NCBI GenBank assembly: GCA_037443425.1
Contig: JBBIOI010000037.1
Location: 1 to 29,514 of the forward strand
Direction of reading: 5' to 3'
Source: JBBIOI01 sp037443425
Lineage (GTDB): Bacteria > Desulfobacterota > BSN033 > UBA1163
Length of the DNA: 29,514 nucleotides
Part shown: positions 1 to 8,051 of the stretch, one piece after another
Layout of the letters: the number at the start of each line of letters is the position of its first letter
Numbering within the stretch: the first letter of the stretch is position 1
Translations under genes and position numbers: made by a program
Notes under the pieces: model-generated
Database searches by the model: none
Seen by the model: only the letters and a program-made list of their open reading frames with translations
What the model was told of the DNA's origin: nothing

Positions 1-1
1 A

Positions 2-193
2 CCCGGACACGATAGGCGTTATGCCATGGATTTTTCTAAGATAGAGAAGGAGCTTGGTTGGAGCCCATCGGTATCCTTTGAAGATGGTATAAGTATGACA
101 ATCGATTGGTACAAAACCCATCAGGAGTGGTGGCGGAGGATAAAGACAGGAGAGTATCTTGAATACTATAACAGGATGTATAAAAATCGCTAA
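2..193 (+). CDS. rfbB: dTDP-glucose 4,6-dehydratase, C-terminal fragment (gene cut by window edge)
   Basis: An open frame enters from the left edge and stops at TAA 191-193, giving the last 63 residues. It begins PGHDRRYAMD and continues with a WxxWW-type tail (DWYKTHQEWW) and a GEYLEYY end, which is the usual C-terminus of RfbB/RmlB. The enzyme makes dTDP-4-keto-6-deoxyglucose, the second step from dTDP-glucose toward dTDP-L-rhamnose, in the cytoplasm. The next gene, rfbD, catalyses the last step of that pathway and starts only 6 bases downstream, so both belong to one operon. The catalytic and nucleotide-binding parts lie outside the window. Confidence 0.85.
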   Translation, partial: PGHDRRYAMDFSKIEKELGWSPSVSFEDGISMTIDWYKTHQEWWRRIKTGEYLEYYNRMYKNR

Positions 194-199
194 ATTTGG

Positions 200-1084
200 A
201 TGGATATGAGTCGTATATTAGTAATTGGTTCAAAGGGAATGTTAGGAACCGATCTTGTAAAGATCCTCACCTCTATGCCCAGTAAACATGAGGTAATAGG
301 ATGGGATATAGAGGATATCGATATTCAGGTTGAAAAAAACACTGTTGAGAAAATTGAGAGTATTTCTCCCGAGATTATAATCAACGCAGCTGCATTTACA
401 GATGTAGATGCATGTGAGATCCAAAAAGAAAAGGCATTTATGGTAAATGCAGAAGGCATGAAGCATGTAGCCATTGCTGCATTGAGGTGTGGTGCGAAGG
501 TTGTATATATAAGCACTGATTATGTATTTGATGGGAAAAAGAGGGAGCCCTATTCAGAAACTGATCATCCAAATCCAATAAACGTTTATGGTCAATCAAA
601 ATTAAAAGGCGAAGAATATGTCCAAGAGTTGATTGATAATAGTTTGATAATTCGAACACAATGGCTCTATGGAAGACACGGTAAAAATTTTGTTAGATCG
701 ATACTTAAACAGGCAAAAGAAAGAAGGACTCTTTCAATCGTAAATGATCAGATAGGATCTCCAACATATACTTTGGATTTGGCTAGGGCGCTCTCTCTTT
801 TGATAGAATATCCTGTAAAAGGAATATTTCATGTTACAAATCAAGAGTTTTGTTCATGGTATACATTTGGTCGAGCCATTATTGAACTTTCAGGAATTAA
901 AGATGTAGAGATTATACCTATCTCTTCAAAAGACTTGGGTCGTTTAGCTCCAAGACCATCCTATTCGGTTCTAAGTAATCAAAAACTAAAGAGAGAAACG
1001 GCTATAACATTGAGGACATGGCAAGAGGCCCTTAAAGATTATATTGAATCGATCATGGAAAAAGAGAAAGGAGAGTTAATATGA
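200..1084 (+). CDS. rfbD: dTDP-4-dehydrorhamnose reductase
   Basis: This 294-residue NAD(P)-dependent SDR-type reductase performs the last step of dTDP-L-rhamnose synthesis for LPS or other surface glycans. The N-terminal Rossmann loop is GSKGMLG (residues 10-16). STDYVFDG (105-112) and the catalytic YGQSK (Y130, K134) follow, and a motif shared by RmlD proteins, NDQIGSPTYT, lies in the middle. Length matches the family (about 280-300). Two in-frame starts exist, ATG 200 and ATG 206; neither has a strong ribosome site, so the start could be two residues later. The end overlaps ugd by ATGA (1081-1084), indicating translational coupling. Confidence 0.93.
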   Translation: MDMSRILVIGSKGMLGTDLVKILTSMPSKHEVIGWDIEDIDIQVEKNTVEKIESISPEIIINAAAFTDVDACEIQKEKAFMVNAEGMKHVAIAALRCGAKVVYISTDYVFDGKKREPYSETDHPNPINVYGQSKLKGEEYVQELIDNSLIIRTQWLYGRHGKNFVRSILKQAKERRTLSIVNDQIGSPTYTLDLARALSLLIEYPVKGIFHVTNQEFCSWYTFGRAIIELSGIKDVEIIPISSKDLGRLAPRPSYSVLSNQKLKRETAITLRTWQEALKDYIESIMEKEKGELI

Positions 1085-2382
1085 ACATATGTGTGATTGG
1101 CACAGGGTATGTGGGGTTAGTTACAGGTGCTTGCCTGGCTGAGTTTGGAATGAATTTAATCTGCGTAGATAATGATTCACGAAAGATCGATCAACTTAAG
1201 CAGGGTAAGGTATCAATCTATGAGCCAGGTCTTGAAGAGATCGTTACTAAGAATATGAAAGAGGGAAGGTTAAGATTTTCAACAAGTATTGAAGAGGGTG
1301 TTAGGTCGAGCCTTGTTATATTTATTGCTGTTGGGACCCCTTCAAATGATGATGGCTCTGCAGATCTTAGTGCTGTTGAAGAGGTTGCCAAGGAGATTGC
1401 CCGATTGATGGATGGATATAAGGTTGTTGTAGTAAAGTCCACTGTACCTGTGGGGACATGTCGAAGATTAAAGACATTGATCCAAGAGCATCAACGGAGA
1501 CCTATTCCTTTTGATATCGTATCAAATCCTGAATTTCAGAGGGAAGGTTCTGCAGTGGAAGATTTTTTAAGGCCAGATCGAGTCACTATCGGCGCAGAGA
1601 GTGAGCAAGCAATCGCAATTATGAAGGATATTTATAGTGCACTTTATCTTATAGAGACCCCTTTTGTCATAACAAACTGGGAGACGGCTGAGATGATAAA
1701 ATATGCTGCAAATGCATTCTTAGCCACGAAAGTGACTTTTATAAATGAGATTGCAAACATATGTGAGATGGTGGGGGCAGATGTTCATCACGTCGCAAGG
1801 GCAATGGGGCTTGATGGAAGGATTGGAAAGAAATTTCTTCACCCAGGACCAGGCTATGGAGGCTCTTGTTTTCCAAAAGACACACGTGCCCTTTCAAGGC
1901 TTGCACAGCAGAAAGGGTATAAGTTCAAAATACTGGATTCAGTAATTGAGGTAAACGAGGAGCAGAGAAAGAGGATGGTTGACAAGATAAGGGACAAGGT
2001 TGGAGATCTTAGAGGGAAGAAAATAGGGATCTTGGGTCTTTCCTTTAAACCAAATACAAATGATATTCGTGAATCCTCTTCAATTGTTATTATACGTGAA
2101 CTTTTAGCAAATGGAGCAAAGGTCAAGGCCTATGATCCAGCTGCGATGGAGGATACAAAAGCCGTGCTACCCGATATAGAATATGGAAAAGATGCCTATG
2201 ATGTTGCAGATGGGGCAGATGCATTGGTTTTAGTAACCGAATGGAATCAATTCAGACGTCTCGATCTTGGTAGAATAAAAAGTCTTTTGAAAAGTCCGAT
2301 TTTTATTGATTTAAGAAATGTTTATGAGCCTGAGCAGATGAGAAAGATGGGGTTTATCTACTGTGGCGTTGGAAGATTATAA
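1081..2382 (+). CDS. ugd: UDP-glucose 6-dehydrogenase
   Basis: This 433-residue enzyme oxidises UDP-glucose to UDP-glucuronate with two NAD+, supplying acidic sugars for LPS or capsule. The NAD loop GTGYVG is at residues 7-12. The catalytic cysteine lies in GGSCFPKD (C263, with K267), and GLSFKPNTNDIRES marks the C-terminal UDP-binding domain. Length is normal for the bacterial Ugd/TuaD family. The ATG is preceded by AAAGGAGAG and overlaps the rfbD stop. The 3' end overlaps the next gene by 20 bases. Substrate could in principle be another UDP-sugar (UDP-ManNAc dehydrogenases are related), but the motif pattern favours UDP-glucose. Confidence 0.93.
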   Translation: MNICVIGTGYVGLVTGACLAEFGMNLICVDNDSRKIDQLKQGKVSIYEPGLEEIVTKNMKEGRLRFSTSIEEGVRSSLVIFIAVGTPSNDDGSADLSAVEEVAKEIARLMDGYKVVVVKSTVPVGTCRRLKTLIQEHQRRPIPFDIVSNPEFQREGSAVEDFLRPDRVTIGAESEQAIAIMKDIYSALYLIETPFVITNWETAEMIKYAANAFLATKVTFINEIANICEMVGADVHHVARAMGLDGRIGKKFLHPGPGYGGSCFPKDTRALSRLAQQKGYKFKILDSVIEVNEEQRKRMVDKIRDKVGDLRGKKIGILGLSFKPNTNDIRESSSIVIIRELLANGAKVKAYDPAAMEDTKAVLPDIEYGKDAYDVADGADALVLVTEWNQFRRLDLGRIKSLLKSPIFIDLRNVYEPEQMRKMGFIYCGVGRL

Positions 2383-3151
2383 AGCCAAGAAGGATTGGAT
2401 CTTTATTGGCGATGCACATATAAGAAGAAACGAATCTAAGGAGTTAGAGCTGTTGCTTAAGTTTTTAAGATCAGAGAGTAAAAGTTTAGGATGCTTAGTT
2501 ATTCTTGGTGACCTCTTTGAGTTCTTTTTTGGTTTCAAACCATCTGCATGGCATAAAAGGCCATCCCTTTTTTCAGATTATTTACCAGTCTTTAAAGAAC
2601 TCGAAAGACTTTACAGAGATGGTGTAAGGATTAAATATTTTGAAGGGAATCATGATTTTTTCTTAAATTCCTTTTTTCTAAATAGTTTTAATATAAATAT
2701 TGAAGTTTATCCTGATGGTAGTGAAGAAGACTTGGGAGGGAAAAGGACATTTATTGCCCACGGAGACCTTTCAAATCAGAATGATTATGGCTATAGAGTA
2801 TTTAGGCGGATAATAAAAAATCCTCTGAGCTATCGTATTATTCAATTTGCAGGTCCTGATCTATCTTACAAAGTTGCAAAGATTCTAAGCAGAAGAAGTT
2901 ATCGAAGGTTCCATTCAGGGCTACCTTATAAGCCATTGCCAACATTTCGAGAATATGCAAGAAAAAAATTCCTTGAGGATTTTGAAATAGTCATCCTCGG
3001 GCATTCTCATTTTCCAGAGAGGATAGAAGAGATTATAGGCGGAAGGCGATTTCTATATTTCAATGCAGGTGCATGGATTAATTATAGATCTTTTTTACGT
3101 TATATCCCACCTGATAAATTTCTTTTAAGTAGGTGGAAAGATGGGCAATAA
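2363..3151 (+). CDS. LpxH-like UDP-2,3-diacylglucosamine pyrophosphohydrolase (metallophosphoesterase)
   Basis: This 262-residue calcineurin-like phosphoesterase carries the five metal-site blocks: GDAH (16-19), GDLFEF (49-54), GNHD (95-98), a central AHGD, and GHSHFPE near the C-terminus. The DLFEFFFG and GHSHFP patterns are those of LpxH-type enzymes, which cleave UDP-diacylglucosamine to lipid X in lipid A synthesis at the inner membrane face. The lipid A acyltransferase and heptose phosphatase downstream support that role. It starts at GTG 2363, inside the ugd 3' end; TTG 2369 is an alternative. No clear ribosome site is seen, so translation may depend on termination of ugd. A general metallophosphoesterase role cannot be excluded. 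Confidence 0.75.
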   Translation: MALEDYKAKKDWIFIGDAHIRRNESKELELLLKFLRSESKSLGCLVILGDLFEFFFGFKPSAWHKRPSLFSDYLPVFKELERLYRDGVRIKYFEGNHDFFLNSFFLNSFNINIEVYPDGSEEDLGGKRTFIAHGDLSNQNDYGYRVFRRIIKNPLSYRIIQFAGPDLSYKVAKILSRRSYRRFHSGLPYKPLPTFREYARKKFLEDFEIVILGHSHFPERIEEIIGGRRFLYFNAGAWINYRSFLRYIPPDKFLLSRWKDGQ

Positions 3152-3716
3152 GGCTGTCTTTCTGGATAGGGATGGTACTATAAATGAAGAGGTAGGCTAT
3201 GTGAACCATATTGAGAGGTTTAGACTGCTTCCACGAGTATCTGAGGCTATCCGTTTATTAAATCAAAAAGGGATAAAGGTTGTTGTAGTAACAAACCAGT
3301 CGGGGGTTGCAAGAGGCTATTTCCCTGAATCATTGATTCACGAGGTTCATAAAAAAATGGAAGAGTTGCTGAGAAAGCAAGGGGCTTATATAGACGGGAT
3401 TTATTACTGCCCACATCATCCCCTGGAGGGTATCTTCCCATATCGGCAGGTCTGTAATTGCAGAAAGCCTGAAACAGGCTTGATAAGCAAGGCAGTAAAA
3501 GAATTTGATATAGATTGCAGAAGAAGTTATATGATTGGGGATCGTGGTGTGGATATTGAGTTTGGACATAAGATTGGGGCAAAATCGATCCTTGTTCTAA
3601 CAGGTTATGGTAAAGGTGAGTGGGAGTATAATAGAAACCAATGGAAGGAGAAACCTGAATATGTCGCAGCCGATCTATATGAGGCTGTAGAGTGGATCAT
3701 TAAACAGAATGATTAA
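3141..3716 (+). CDS. gmhB: D-glycero-D-manno-heptose-1,7-bisphosphate 7-phosphatase
   Basis: This 191-residue HAD-superfamily phosphatase acts in ADP-heptose synthesis for the LPS inner core. The nucleophile motif DRDGT has D9 and D11. TNQSG (51-55) is motif II, and GDRGVD (133-138) is the acidic motif IV. A structural zinc site typical of GmhB is visible: C90 and H92, then C105 and C107 in CNCRKP. These residues separate GmhB from histidinol phosphatase alone. The ATG at 3141 has AGGTGGAAAG in front and overlaps the LpxH-like gene by 11 bases. Anomer preference (alpha or beta) cannot be read from sequence. Confidence 0.9.
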   Translation: MGNKAVFLDRDGTINEEVGYVNHIERFRLLPRVSEAIRLLNQKGIKVVVVTNQSGVARGYFPESLIHEVHKKMEELLRKQGAYIDGIYYCPHHPLEGIFPYRQVCNCRKPETGLISKAVKEFDIDCRRSYMIGDRGVDIEFGHKIGAKSILVLTGYGKGEWEYNRNQWKEKPEYVAADLYEAVEWIIKQND

Positions 3717-3736
3717 ATTAATTTGGAGGAGTAAAA

Positions 3737-3916
3737 ATGCCTTTAAGTAAAGAACTCTTAGAAATACTGGCATGTCCAAAATGTAAAGGAGATATAGTAC
3801 TAAACCGTGCGGGTGATGGTTTGATTTGTAAGAGCTGTAAACTGCTTTACCAGATTAAAGACGATATACCCATAATGCTTATAGATGAGGCATTACCCTA
3901 TCAAGGGGAAGAATAA
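3737..3916 (+). CDS. Trm112/YcaR-family small zinc-ribbon protein
   Basis: A 59-residue protein runs from ATG 3737 to TAA 3914-3916, with an excellent ribosome site (TTTGGAGGAG) 6 bases upstream. It starts MPLSKELLEILACPKC and has two CxxC pairs, C13/C16 and C31/C34, then the family's short DDIPIMLIDEA tail. This is the Trm112p/YcaR/UPF0434 fold. In E. coli ycaR sits beside lpxK and kdsB, so its place between gmhB and a lipid A acyltransferase is a familiar neighbourhood. Trm112 proteins in eukaryotes and archaea activate methyltransferases; the bacterial role is unclear. The zinc ligands are complete, so the gene looks intact. Confidence 0.88.
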   Translation: MPLSKELLEILACPKCKGDIVLNRAGDGLICKSCKLLYQIKDDIPIMLIDEALPYQGEE

Positions 3917-3931
3917 AAAATTTTTTCCAAG

Positions 3932-4843
3932 ATGTTTGCATATTTTCAATATATCTTGATAAGGGCATTTAGCCTCCTTATAAATCTTTTTCCAGAAGGG
4001 ATAACCCTTCAAATTGGGAGATTATTAGGAGGATTAGCATTTTATCTTGATAGCAATCATAGGAAGGTCGCCCTACAGAATCTAAATTTAGCATTTGGAA
4101 ACGAGAGATCAAGAGAGGAACTCTTTTTAATTGCCAAAAGGACCTTTCAAAACATGGGTATGGCAATGGTTGAGCTCTTTCGTATTCCAAAGATGGATCA
4201 AAGAATTTTTAAAAAAAAGATAACTATAAAGGGAATGGAGAATGTAAAAGAGATTATTGAGAATAGAGACAATGGCGTCCTTCTGCTTTTATCCCACTTC
4301 GGGAATTGGGAATTGATGGCGGTTTTACCAAAATTTTTGGGACTACCTATTTCTGTGGTTACAAGGCCTATTAAGAAGAATAGGTGGCTTGATAGGATGG
4401 TTTCTGAGATAAGGAGGTCTTGCGGAATCGAACTTATTAATAAAGAAAAGGCAAGCAGAGAGATTCTTCGTCACCTTTCTAAGAAAAGATTTGTAGGTAT
4501 TTTGATTGATCAGAGGGCAAAGAGGAGTGAATGTGTATGGGTGGATTTCTTTGGTAAAAGAGCGCCTACAACTCCAGCGTTGGCTGTTTTGGCCATGAGA
4601 ACAGGTGCTCCAGTTATTCCTGTTTTTATGGTGAGAAATGGATTTAAAAAACATACGCTGATTGTAGAGGCACCTATTTCACTTGTTAGAACCGGGGATA
4701 TAAAAAAGGATGTGGTGGCAAATACAAAGATAATCAATGATACCCTTGAAAGGATGATCCGCCTATATCCTGAACAATGGTTCTGGGTTCATAGAAGATG
4801 GGAAAGGAAGAAAAAGGGTGAGGGGTTAAAAAATTTTATATAA
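3932..4843 (+). CDS. Lipid A biosynthesis acyltransferase (LpxL/HtrB family)
   Basis: This 303-residue member of the lysophospholipid/lipid A acyltransferase family adds a secondary acyl chain to (Kdo-)lipid A precursors at the cytoplasmic face of the inner membrane. The HX4E catalytic motif is HFGNWE (H122, E127). A hydrophobic N-terminal segment (about residues 5-40) would anchor it, and the C-terminal WFWVHRRW is characteristic of LpxL/LpxM. Length matches the family (about 300). It starts 15 bases after the Trm112-like gene and closes the envelope operon. The ribosome site is weak. Which acyl position or chain it uses cannot be told. Confidence 0.88.
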   Translation: MFAYFQYILIRAFSLLINLFPEGITLQIGRLLGGLAFYLDSNHRKVALQNLNLAFGNERSREELFLIAKRTFQNMGMAMVELFRIPKMDQRIFKKKITIKGMENVKEIIENRDNGVLLLLSHFGNWELMAVLPKFLGLPISVVTRPIKKNRWLDRMVSEIRRSCGIELINKEKASREILRHLSKKRFVGILIDQRAKRSECVWVDFFGKRAPTTPALAVLAMRTGAPVIPVFMVRNGFKKHTLIVEAPISLVRTGDIKKDVVANTKIINDTLERMIRLYPEQWFWVHRRWERKKKGEGLKNFI

Positions 4844-4904
4844 AATTCTTGAATTGTATCTAAAAATAGGGTATTCTTTTTGGCAAGAAGGTTAATTAGG
4901 ACAA

Positions 4905-5195
4905 ATGGATAGTAATAGATTACCAGTAAAAAAATCAGAGATTTCAAAAACAAAAAAGACTACCCATGATAAGCATACATATCTTAAGGTTGGTGATAGA
5001 GTTTATCATAAGAAGTACAAATCCTGGGGAGGTGGCGTAGTCATTGAGACATGGACTTCAGATCTTCCTGGGGGATTATGTTTTGTAAGGATTCAATTTC
5101 AGGATGGAAAGAAAAGGGTATTTGATAATAGCTTCGATAGCGCCTGCTGTTGTTACTATACAGGTATCACCCTTATTGATAGAGTTGAATTATAG
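4905..5195 (+). CDS. Small basic protein of unknown function with SH3-like C-terminal part
   Basis: This is a 96-residue frame, not confidently recognised. The first 25 residues are charged and Lys/Thr/Ser-rich, probably disordered. From about residue 26 the pattern YLKVGDRVYHKKYKSWGGG followed by short beta-like stretches resembles small SH3/KOW-like or DUF3553-type domains (GDRVxH...GxGxV). Four cysteines occur, C59 and a run of three at 81-83. AGGAC lies 4 bases before the ATG, a weak ribosome site. It stands alone between the envelope operon (61 bases upstream) and a repeat-bearing intergenic region. Codon pattern and lack of competing frames support it as real, but no function is assigned. 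Confidence 0.6.
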   Translation: MDSNRLPVKKSEISKTKKTTHDKHTYLKVGDRVYHKKYKSWGGGVVIETWTSDLPGGLCFVRIQFQDGKKRVFDNSFDSACCCYYTGITLIDRVEL

Positions 5196-5249
5196 ATTCC
5201 TTCCTTTTTAAAGCAAATTATGAAGATGTCTCTTCTATAGTCCCTTTCT

Positions 5250-5543
5250 CAATTAGAGACTGTGTCGTAATGTCATTCTGAGGCTTTAGCCGAAGAATCT
5301 ATATTTTATAAAGGTTTGAATTCCATAGATTCCTCGCTTCGCTCGGAATGACAAATATGGCATACACCTCATTACGACACAGCCTCTTAAGGGAAGGAAA
5401 AGTAAGAGTTACTTTAGTTTAATGGAGGTAAGAAATCGGCCTCTCCTGTCATTTCGAACGGAGTGAGAAATCTAAAAATAAGGTTCCTCGCTACGCTCGG
5501 AATGAATGTAGGGGTGGGTGGAATTACGACACAATCTCAATTG
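5250..5543. repeat. Nested palindromic MITE/REP-like repeat element, about 294 bp
   Basis: The outer ends are inverted copies: CAATTAGAGACTGTGTCGTAA at 5250-5270 pairs with the complement of the segment at 5523-5543 (one gap, one or two mismatches). A third copy of the same end (5370-5386) is inverted to the left one, making an inner unit 5256-5386 whose arms continue inward: GTCATTC..GAATCTAT at 5272-5302 against its complement at 5325-5352. A second imperfect hairpin, arms at about 5448-5473 and 5482-5506, carries GTCATTTCGAACGGAGTGAG. Such GTCATTC-GAG-GAATCT palindromes are common interspersed repeats in many bacteria. No transposase frame is inside, so any movement would need an enzyme supplied in trans. 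Confidence 0.65.
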
Positions 5544-5570
5544 GGAGAGGATGTTACGCCCTAAATTGTT

Positions 5571-5596
5571 ATTGCGATCCTTTGGTTGATCGCAAT
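5571..5596. repeat. Perfect 9-bp inverted repeat
   Basis: ATTGCGATC (5571-5579) and GATCGCAAT (5588-5596) are exact complements around an 8-base spacer. It lies 28 bases right of the large repeat element and 84 bases before the DGQHR gene start. No T-run follows, so it does not look like an intrinsic terminator. It may be part of the interspersed repeat or an operator for the next gene. Confidence 0.45.
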
Positions 5597-5663
5597 GACT
5601 TATAAAAAATTCTCTTGTGTTATCTAATAAATTTTGATATCTCTATATATTAGAAATTCCTCA

Positions 5664-5672
5664 AAAGGAGGT
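5664..5672 (+). promoter_or_regulatory. Ribosome binding site fixing the start of the DGQHR gene
   Basis: AAAGGAGGT is an almost perfect anti-16S match that ends 7 bases before ATG 5680. The longer frame opening at GTG 5671 would place the start codon inside this site, so ATG 5680 is the real start. Confidence 0.8.
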
Positions 5673-5679
5673 GTTTGGG

Positions 5680-6807
5680 ATGATAACTGTTCCATCCCAT
5701 AAGGTTAAGCAGTTTGGTGTAGAATTTTATCAGACCGCTTTTACTTCAGGGGATATTCAGAAGTTAGTTAAATTTGAGGTTTTAAATTATCCTACAATTG
5801 AAGAAAAAGAGAAAAGACGTAAGGTCAAAAAGTCCTCTCCAATCAATTGGGAATTATTGGAGAGGAGGATTGGTAGGAGTGAGGCTGCTTTCCAGAGGCC
5901 GATGATTCGGAAAAAAATTAGGGAATTAGTCCAGTACTATTCAGATTGTCAGGAGGCGCAGAATCTCCCTGCAATACCGGGTGCAGTGATAATGATAACA
6001 GAAAAGAAACTTACCTTTTCTCCTATAGGAAAGAATCCTAATCTCGGTATCTTAGAAATTCCTGAGGAACCTGGTATACTTAGATGCCTTGATGGTCAGC
6101 ATCGTCTTCTGGCCTTAACCGTCGATCCTGAAAAGTATAGAGATATAGATGTTCCTGCTGTCCTGTTCGATTCCCTTGATCCCCGGCAGATTGTGGAACT
6201 TTTTGTTACCATAAATGCAAAACATACTCGCTTAAATCCCTCCCATTTGATATCACTGGCTGGTAGAAGGCTTTATACTGATCCGTATCAGGCATTAGCA
6301 CACGATATAATTAGAAGATTAAATGAGGATGAAGATTCACCATTACATGGAGATATCAAGATACTTGGTGTAGGCAAGGGTAGGGTTTCGCAGGCATCTC
6401 TTGCTGATGAGATGGTGGATTTATTTTCCAATATAGAAAAGATTGGCGGTAAAGATAGATTTAGAGAATTTGAGGAAAACGGAAAGAGGTTCTTCCTAAA
6501 TTATTTTAAGGCAATTCAAGCCGTTTTTCCCAAGGCATGGGTTGGTAAGAAATATAGTATAAAGACGGGTGCTGCACTTAGGGCCTTTATTCGTGTAGTT
6601 CCTGATGTTATGGCACGTGCTAAAGAGATTAAAAATGATCCATTTGACCATCTTGGAATTAGGGAAGCAGTAAGACCATGGGGTGAGAGGATAGGGGATG
6701 GTAGATTTGAAACAGAGGGTGAGTGGAAAAGAAAACTTGCAGGAGGAACAAGGGGGACGGTAGAAATCCTTTCAAAGGAGCTTCGTGATGCCCTAAAGTT
6801 ATCATAA
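5680..6807 (+). CDS. DGQHR-domain protein (DndB-like/ParB-fold family)
   Basis: This is a 375-residue protein from ATG 5680 (chosen by the ribosome site at 5664-5672). The signature LDGQHRLLAL sits at about residues 137-146, and NAKHTRLNPSHL follows about 65 residues later, as in DGQHR-domain proteins. The family includes DndB, which regulates DNA phosphorothioation, and many stand-alone proteins of genomic islands. A conserved acidic/aromatic N-terminal block (VKQFGVEFYQTAF) resembles the start of these proteins. No dndA/C/D/E or restriction genes are near, so a phosphorothioate role is not supported here. It is preceded by the repeat element and followed 35 bases later by an oxidoreductase gene. 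The function is unknown, perhaps DNA-related. Confidence 0.72.
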   Translation: MITVPSHKVKQFGVEFYQTAFTSGDIQKLVKFEVLNYPTIEEKEKRRKVKKSSPINWELLERRIGRSEAAFQRPMIRKKIRELVQYYSDCQEAQNLPAIPGAVIMITEKKLTFSPIGKNPNLGILEIPEEPGILRCLDGQHRLLALTVDPEKYRDIDVPAVLFDSLDPRQIVELFVTINAKHTRLNPSHLISLAGRRLYTDPYQALAHDIIRRLNEDEDSPLHGDIKILGVGKGRVSQASLADEMVDLFSNIEKIGGKDRFREFEENGKRFFLNYFKAIQAVFPKAWVGKKYSIKTGAALRAFIRVVPDVMARAKEIKNDPFDHLGIREAVRPWGERIGDGRFETEGEWKRKLAGGTRGTVEILSKELRDALKLS

Positions 6808-6842
6808 AAATAAAAAACGAAAAGAGGAGGCCTTTTTAAATA

Positions 6843-8048
6843 TTGAAAAGATATTTAATTGTTGGAGATGGTGTTGCAGGTGCAAGGGCAGCAATCAAGA
6901 TAAGGGAAGCAGATCCTGATGGTGAAATTCACATATTTACTGATGAAGCTTATCCATTCTACTACAGGGTTCGATTTCCAGAATTCATAGCCAAAGAGAT
7001 TGATGTTAAAGATATTACCATCCATTCCATAGAATTTTACCAAAGTAGAAAGATATCTCTCCATTTAGAAGAACCTATAGTAAGTGGAGATCCAGAAAGA
7101 AAAGAGGTTGTAAGCAATCGCGGGAAGACCTATCAATATGACCTTTTGCTTATTGCTACAGGTGGAAATGCCTTTGTCCCTCCAATTAAAGGGGTAGAGA
7201 AAAAGGGTGTGTTTACACTAAGGAAGATGAAGGATGCGATTGAAATGAGAGAGTATGCCAATAGTGTTAAAAAGGCTGTCCTTATTGGAGGAGGTCTTGT
7301 TGGACTCGAGACAGGATGGGCCCTGCTGAGACGAGGTGTTAAGGTCTCAGTAATTGAACATAATCCGAGGATTCTCCCAAGGCAGATGGATGAAGATGGG
7401 GCAAGGATCCTTCAGGAAAAAATGGAGGCAATGGGATTTTCTTTCATCTTAAATGCTCAAGTAGATGAGATTGTGGGAGAAGAGAAACCAAAGGGTGTTA
7501 TCTTAAAAGATGGAAGGATGATTGATGGAGAGATGATAATTATTTCATCGGGTGTAAGACCTAATGTTGAGCTGGCAAAGGCTATGGGGATTGAGACAAA
7601 AAACGGAATTATTGTAGATGATAGATTGGAAACAATGAGAAAAGGAATATTTGCTGCAGGCGATGTAGCAGAACACAGGGGACGTTGCTATGGAATATGG
7701 CCAGCTGCCCAGAAGCAGGGTGAGATTGCAGGGATTAATATGAGCGGGGGAGATACTCTTTATAATGGCACAGTAATTTCAAATACATTGAAGGTTTTAG
7801 GGATTGATCTTGTCTCTTCAGGAGAGATAGATGTGGAGAGAAGATTTGAAAGTAGGCTAAAGGTTGATAGAGGCAAAGGGATTTATAAAAAGGTAGTTTT
7901 AAAGGATGATAGGATTGTTGGCTGTATACTCCTTGGTGAAAAGAAAGGGAGCGTAGAAATACTAAGTGCAATAGAGAAAGGGATAGATGTCAGCAGTGTA
8001 AAAGACTACATTATGGAAGAGGATTTCAATTTTAGTCTCATAAAATAA
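6843..8048 (+). CDS. FAD-dependent pyridine nucleotide oxidoreductase (NADH:rubredoxin reductase/NirB-N-like)
   Basis: This 401-residue two-dinucleotide-domain flavoprotein has an FAD loop GDGVAG (8-13), an ATGG block (106-109), an NAD(P)H loop GGGLVGLE (149-156) and the second FAD motif AAGD (271-274). There is no redox CxxC or CxxxxC, so it is not a thioredoxin/lipoamide reductase. It matches the Pyr_redox_2 group of rubredoxin, ferredoxin or nitrite reductase flavin subunits. It would move electrons from NAD(P)H to a small iron-sulfur or rubredoxin partner, but no such partner gene is adjacent. It starts at TTG 6843; GAGGAGG is 13 bases upstream, longer than ideal, so the start is less certain. 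A hairpin follows the stop by 3 bases. Confidence 0.82.
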   Translation: MKRYLIVGDGVAGARAAIKIREADPDGEIHIFTDEAYPFYYRVRFPEFIAKEIDVKDITIHSIEFYQSRKISLHLEEPIVSGDPERKEVVSNRGKTYQYDLLLIATGGNAFVPPIKGVEKKGVFTLRKMKDAIEMREYANSVKKAVLIGGGLVGLETGWALLRRGVKVSVIEHNPRILPRQMDEDGARILQEKMEAMGFSFILNAQVDEIVGEEKPKGVILKDGRMIDGEMIIISSGVRPNVELAKAMGIETKNGIIVDDRLETMRKGIFAAGDVAEHRGRCYGIWPAAQKQGEIAGINMSGGDTLYNGTVISNTLKVLGIDLVSSGEIDVERRFESRLKVDRGKGIYKKVVLKDDRIVGCILLGEKKGSVEILSAIEKGIDVSSVKDYIMEEDFNFSLIK

Positions 8049-8051
8049 AAA

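Noticed and set aside
5250..5543. CRISPR array
   Set aside because: The repeats are inverted and unevenly spaced rather than direct and regular, and no cas genes are near.
5571..5596. Intrinsic terminator
   Set aside because: The 9-bp stem is not followed by a T-run on either strand and no gene ends nearby.
5671..5682. Longer N-terminus of the DGQHR protein from GTG 5671
   Set aside because: The GTG is part of the AAAGGAGGTG ribosome site; ATG 5680 has ideal spacing.
5680..6807. Phosphorothioate modification locus
   Set aside because: Only the DGQHR domain is present; no dndA, C, D, E or restriction partner genes are seen.
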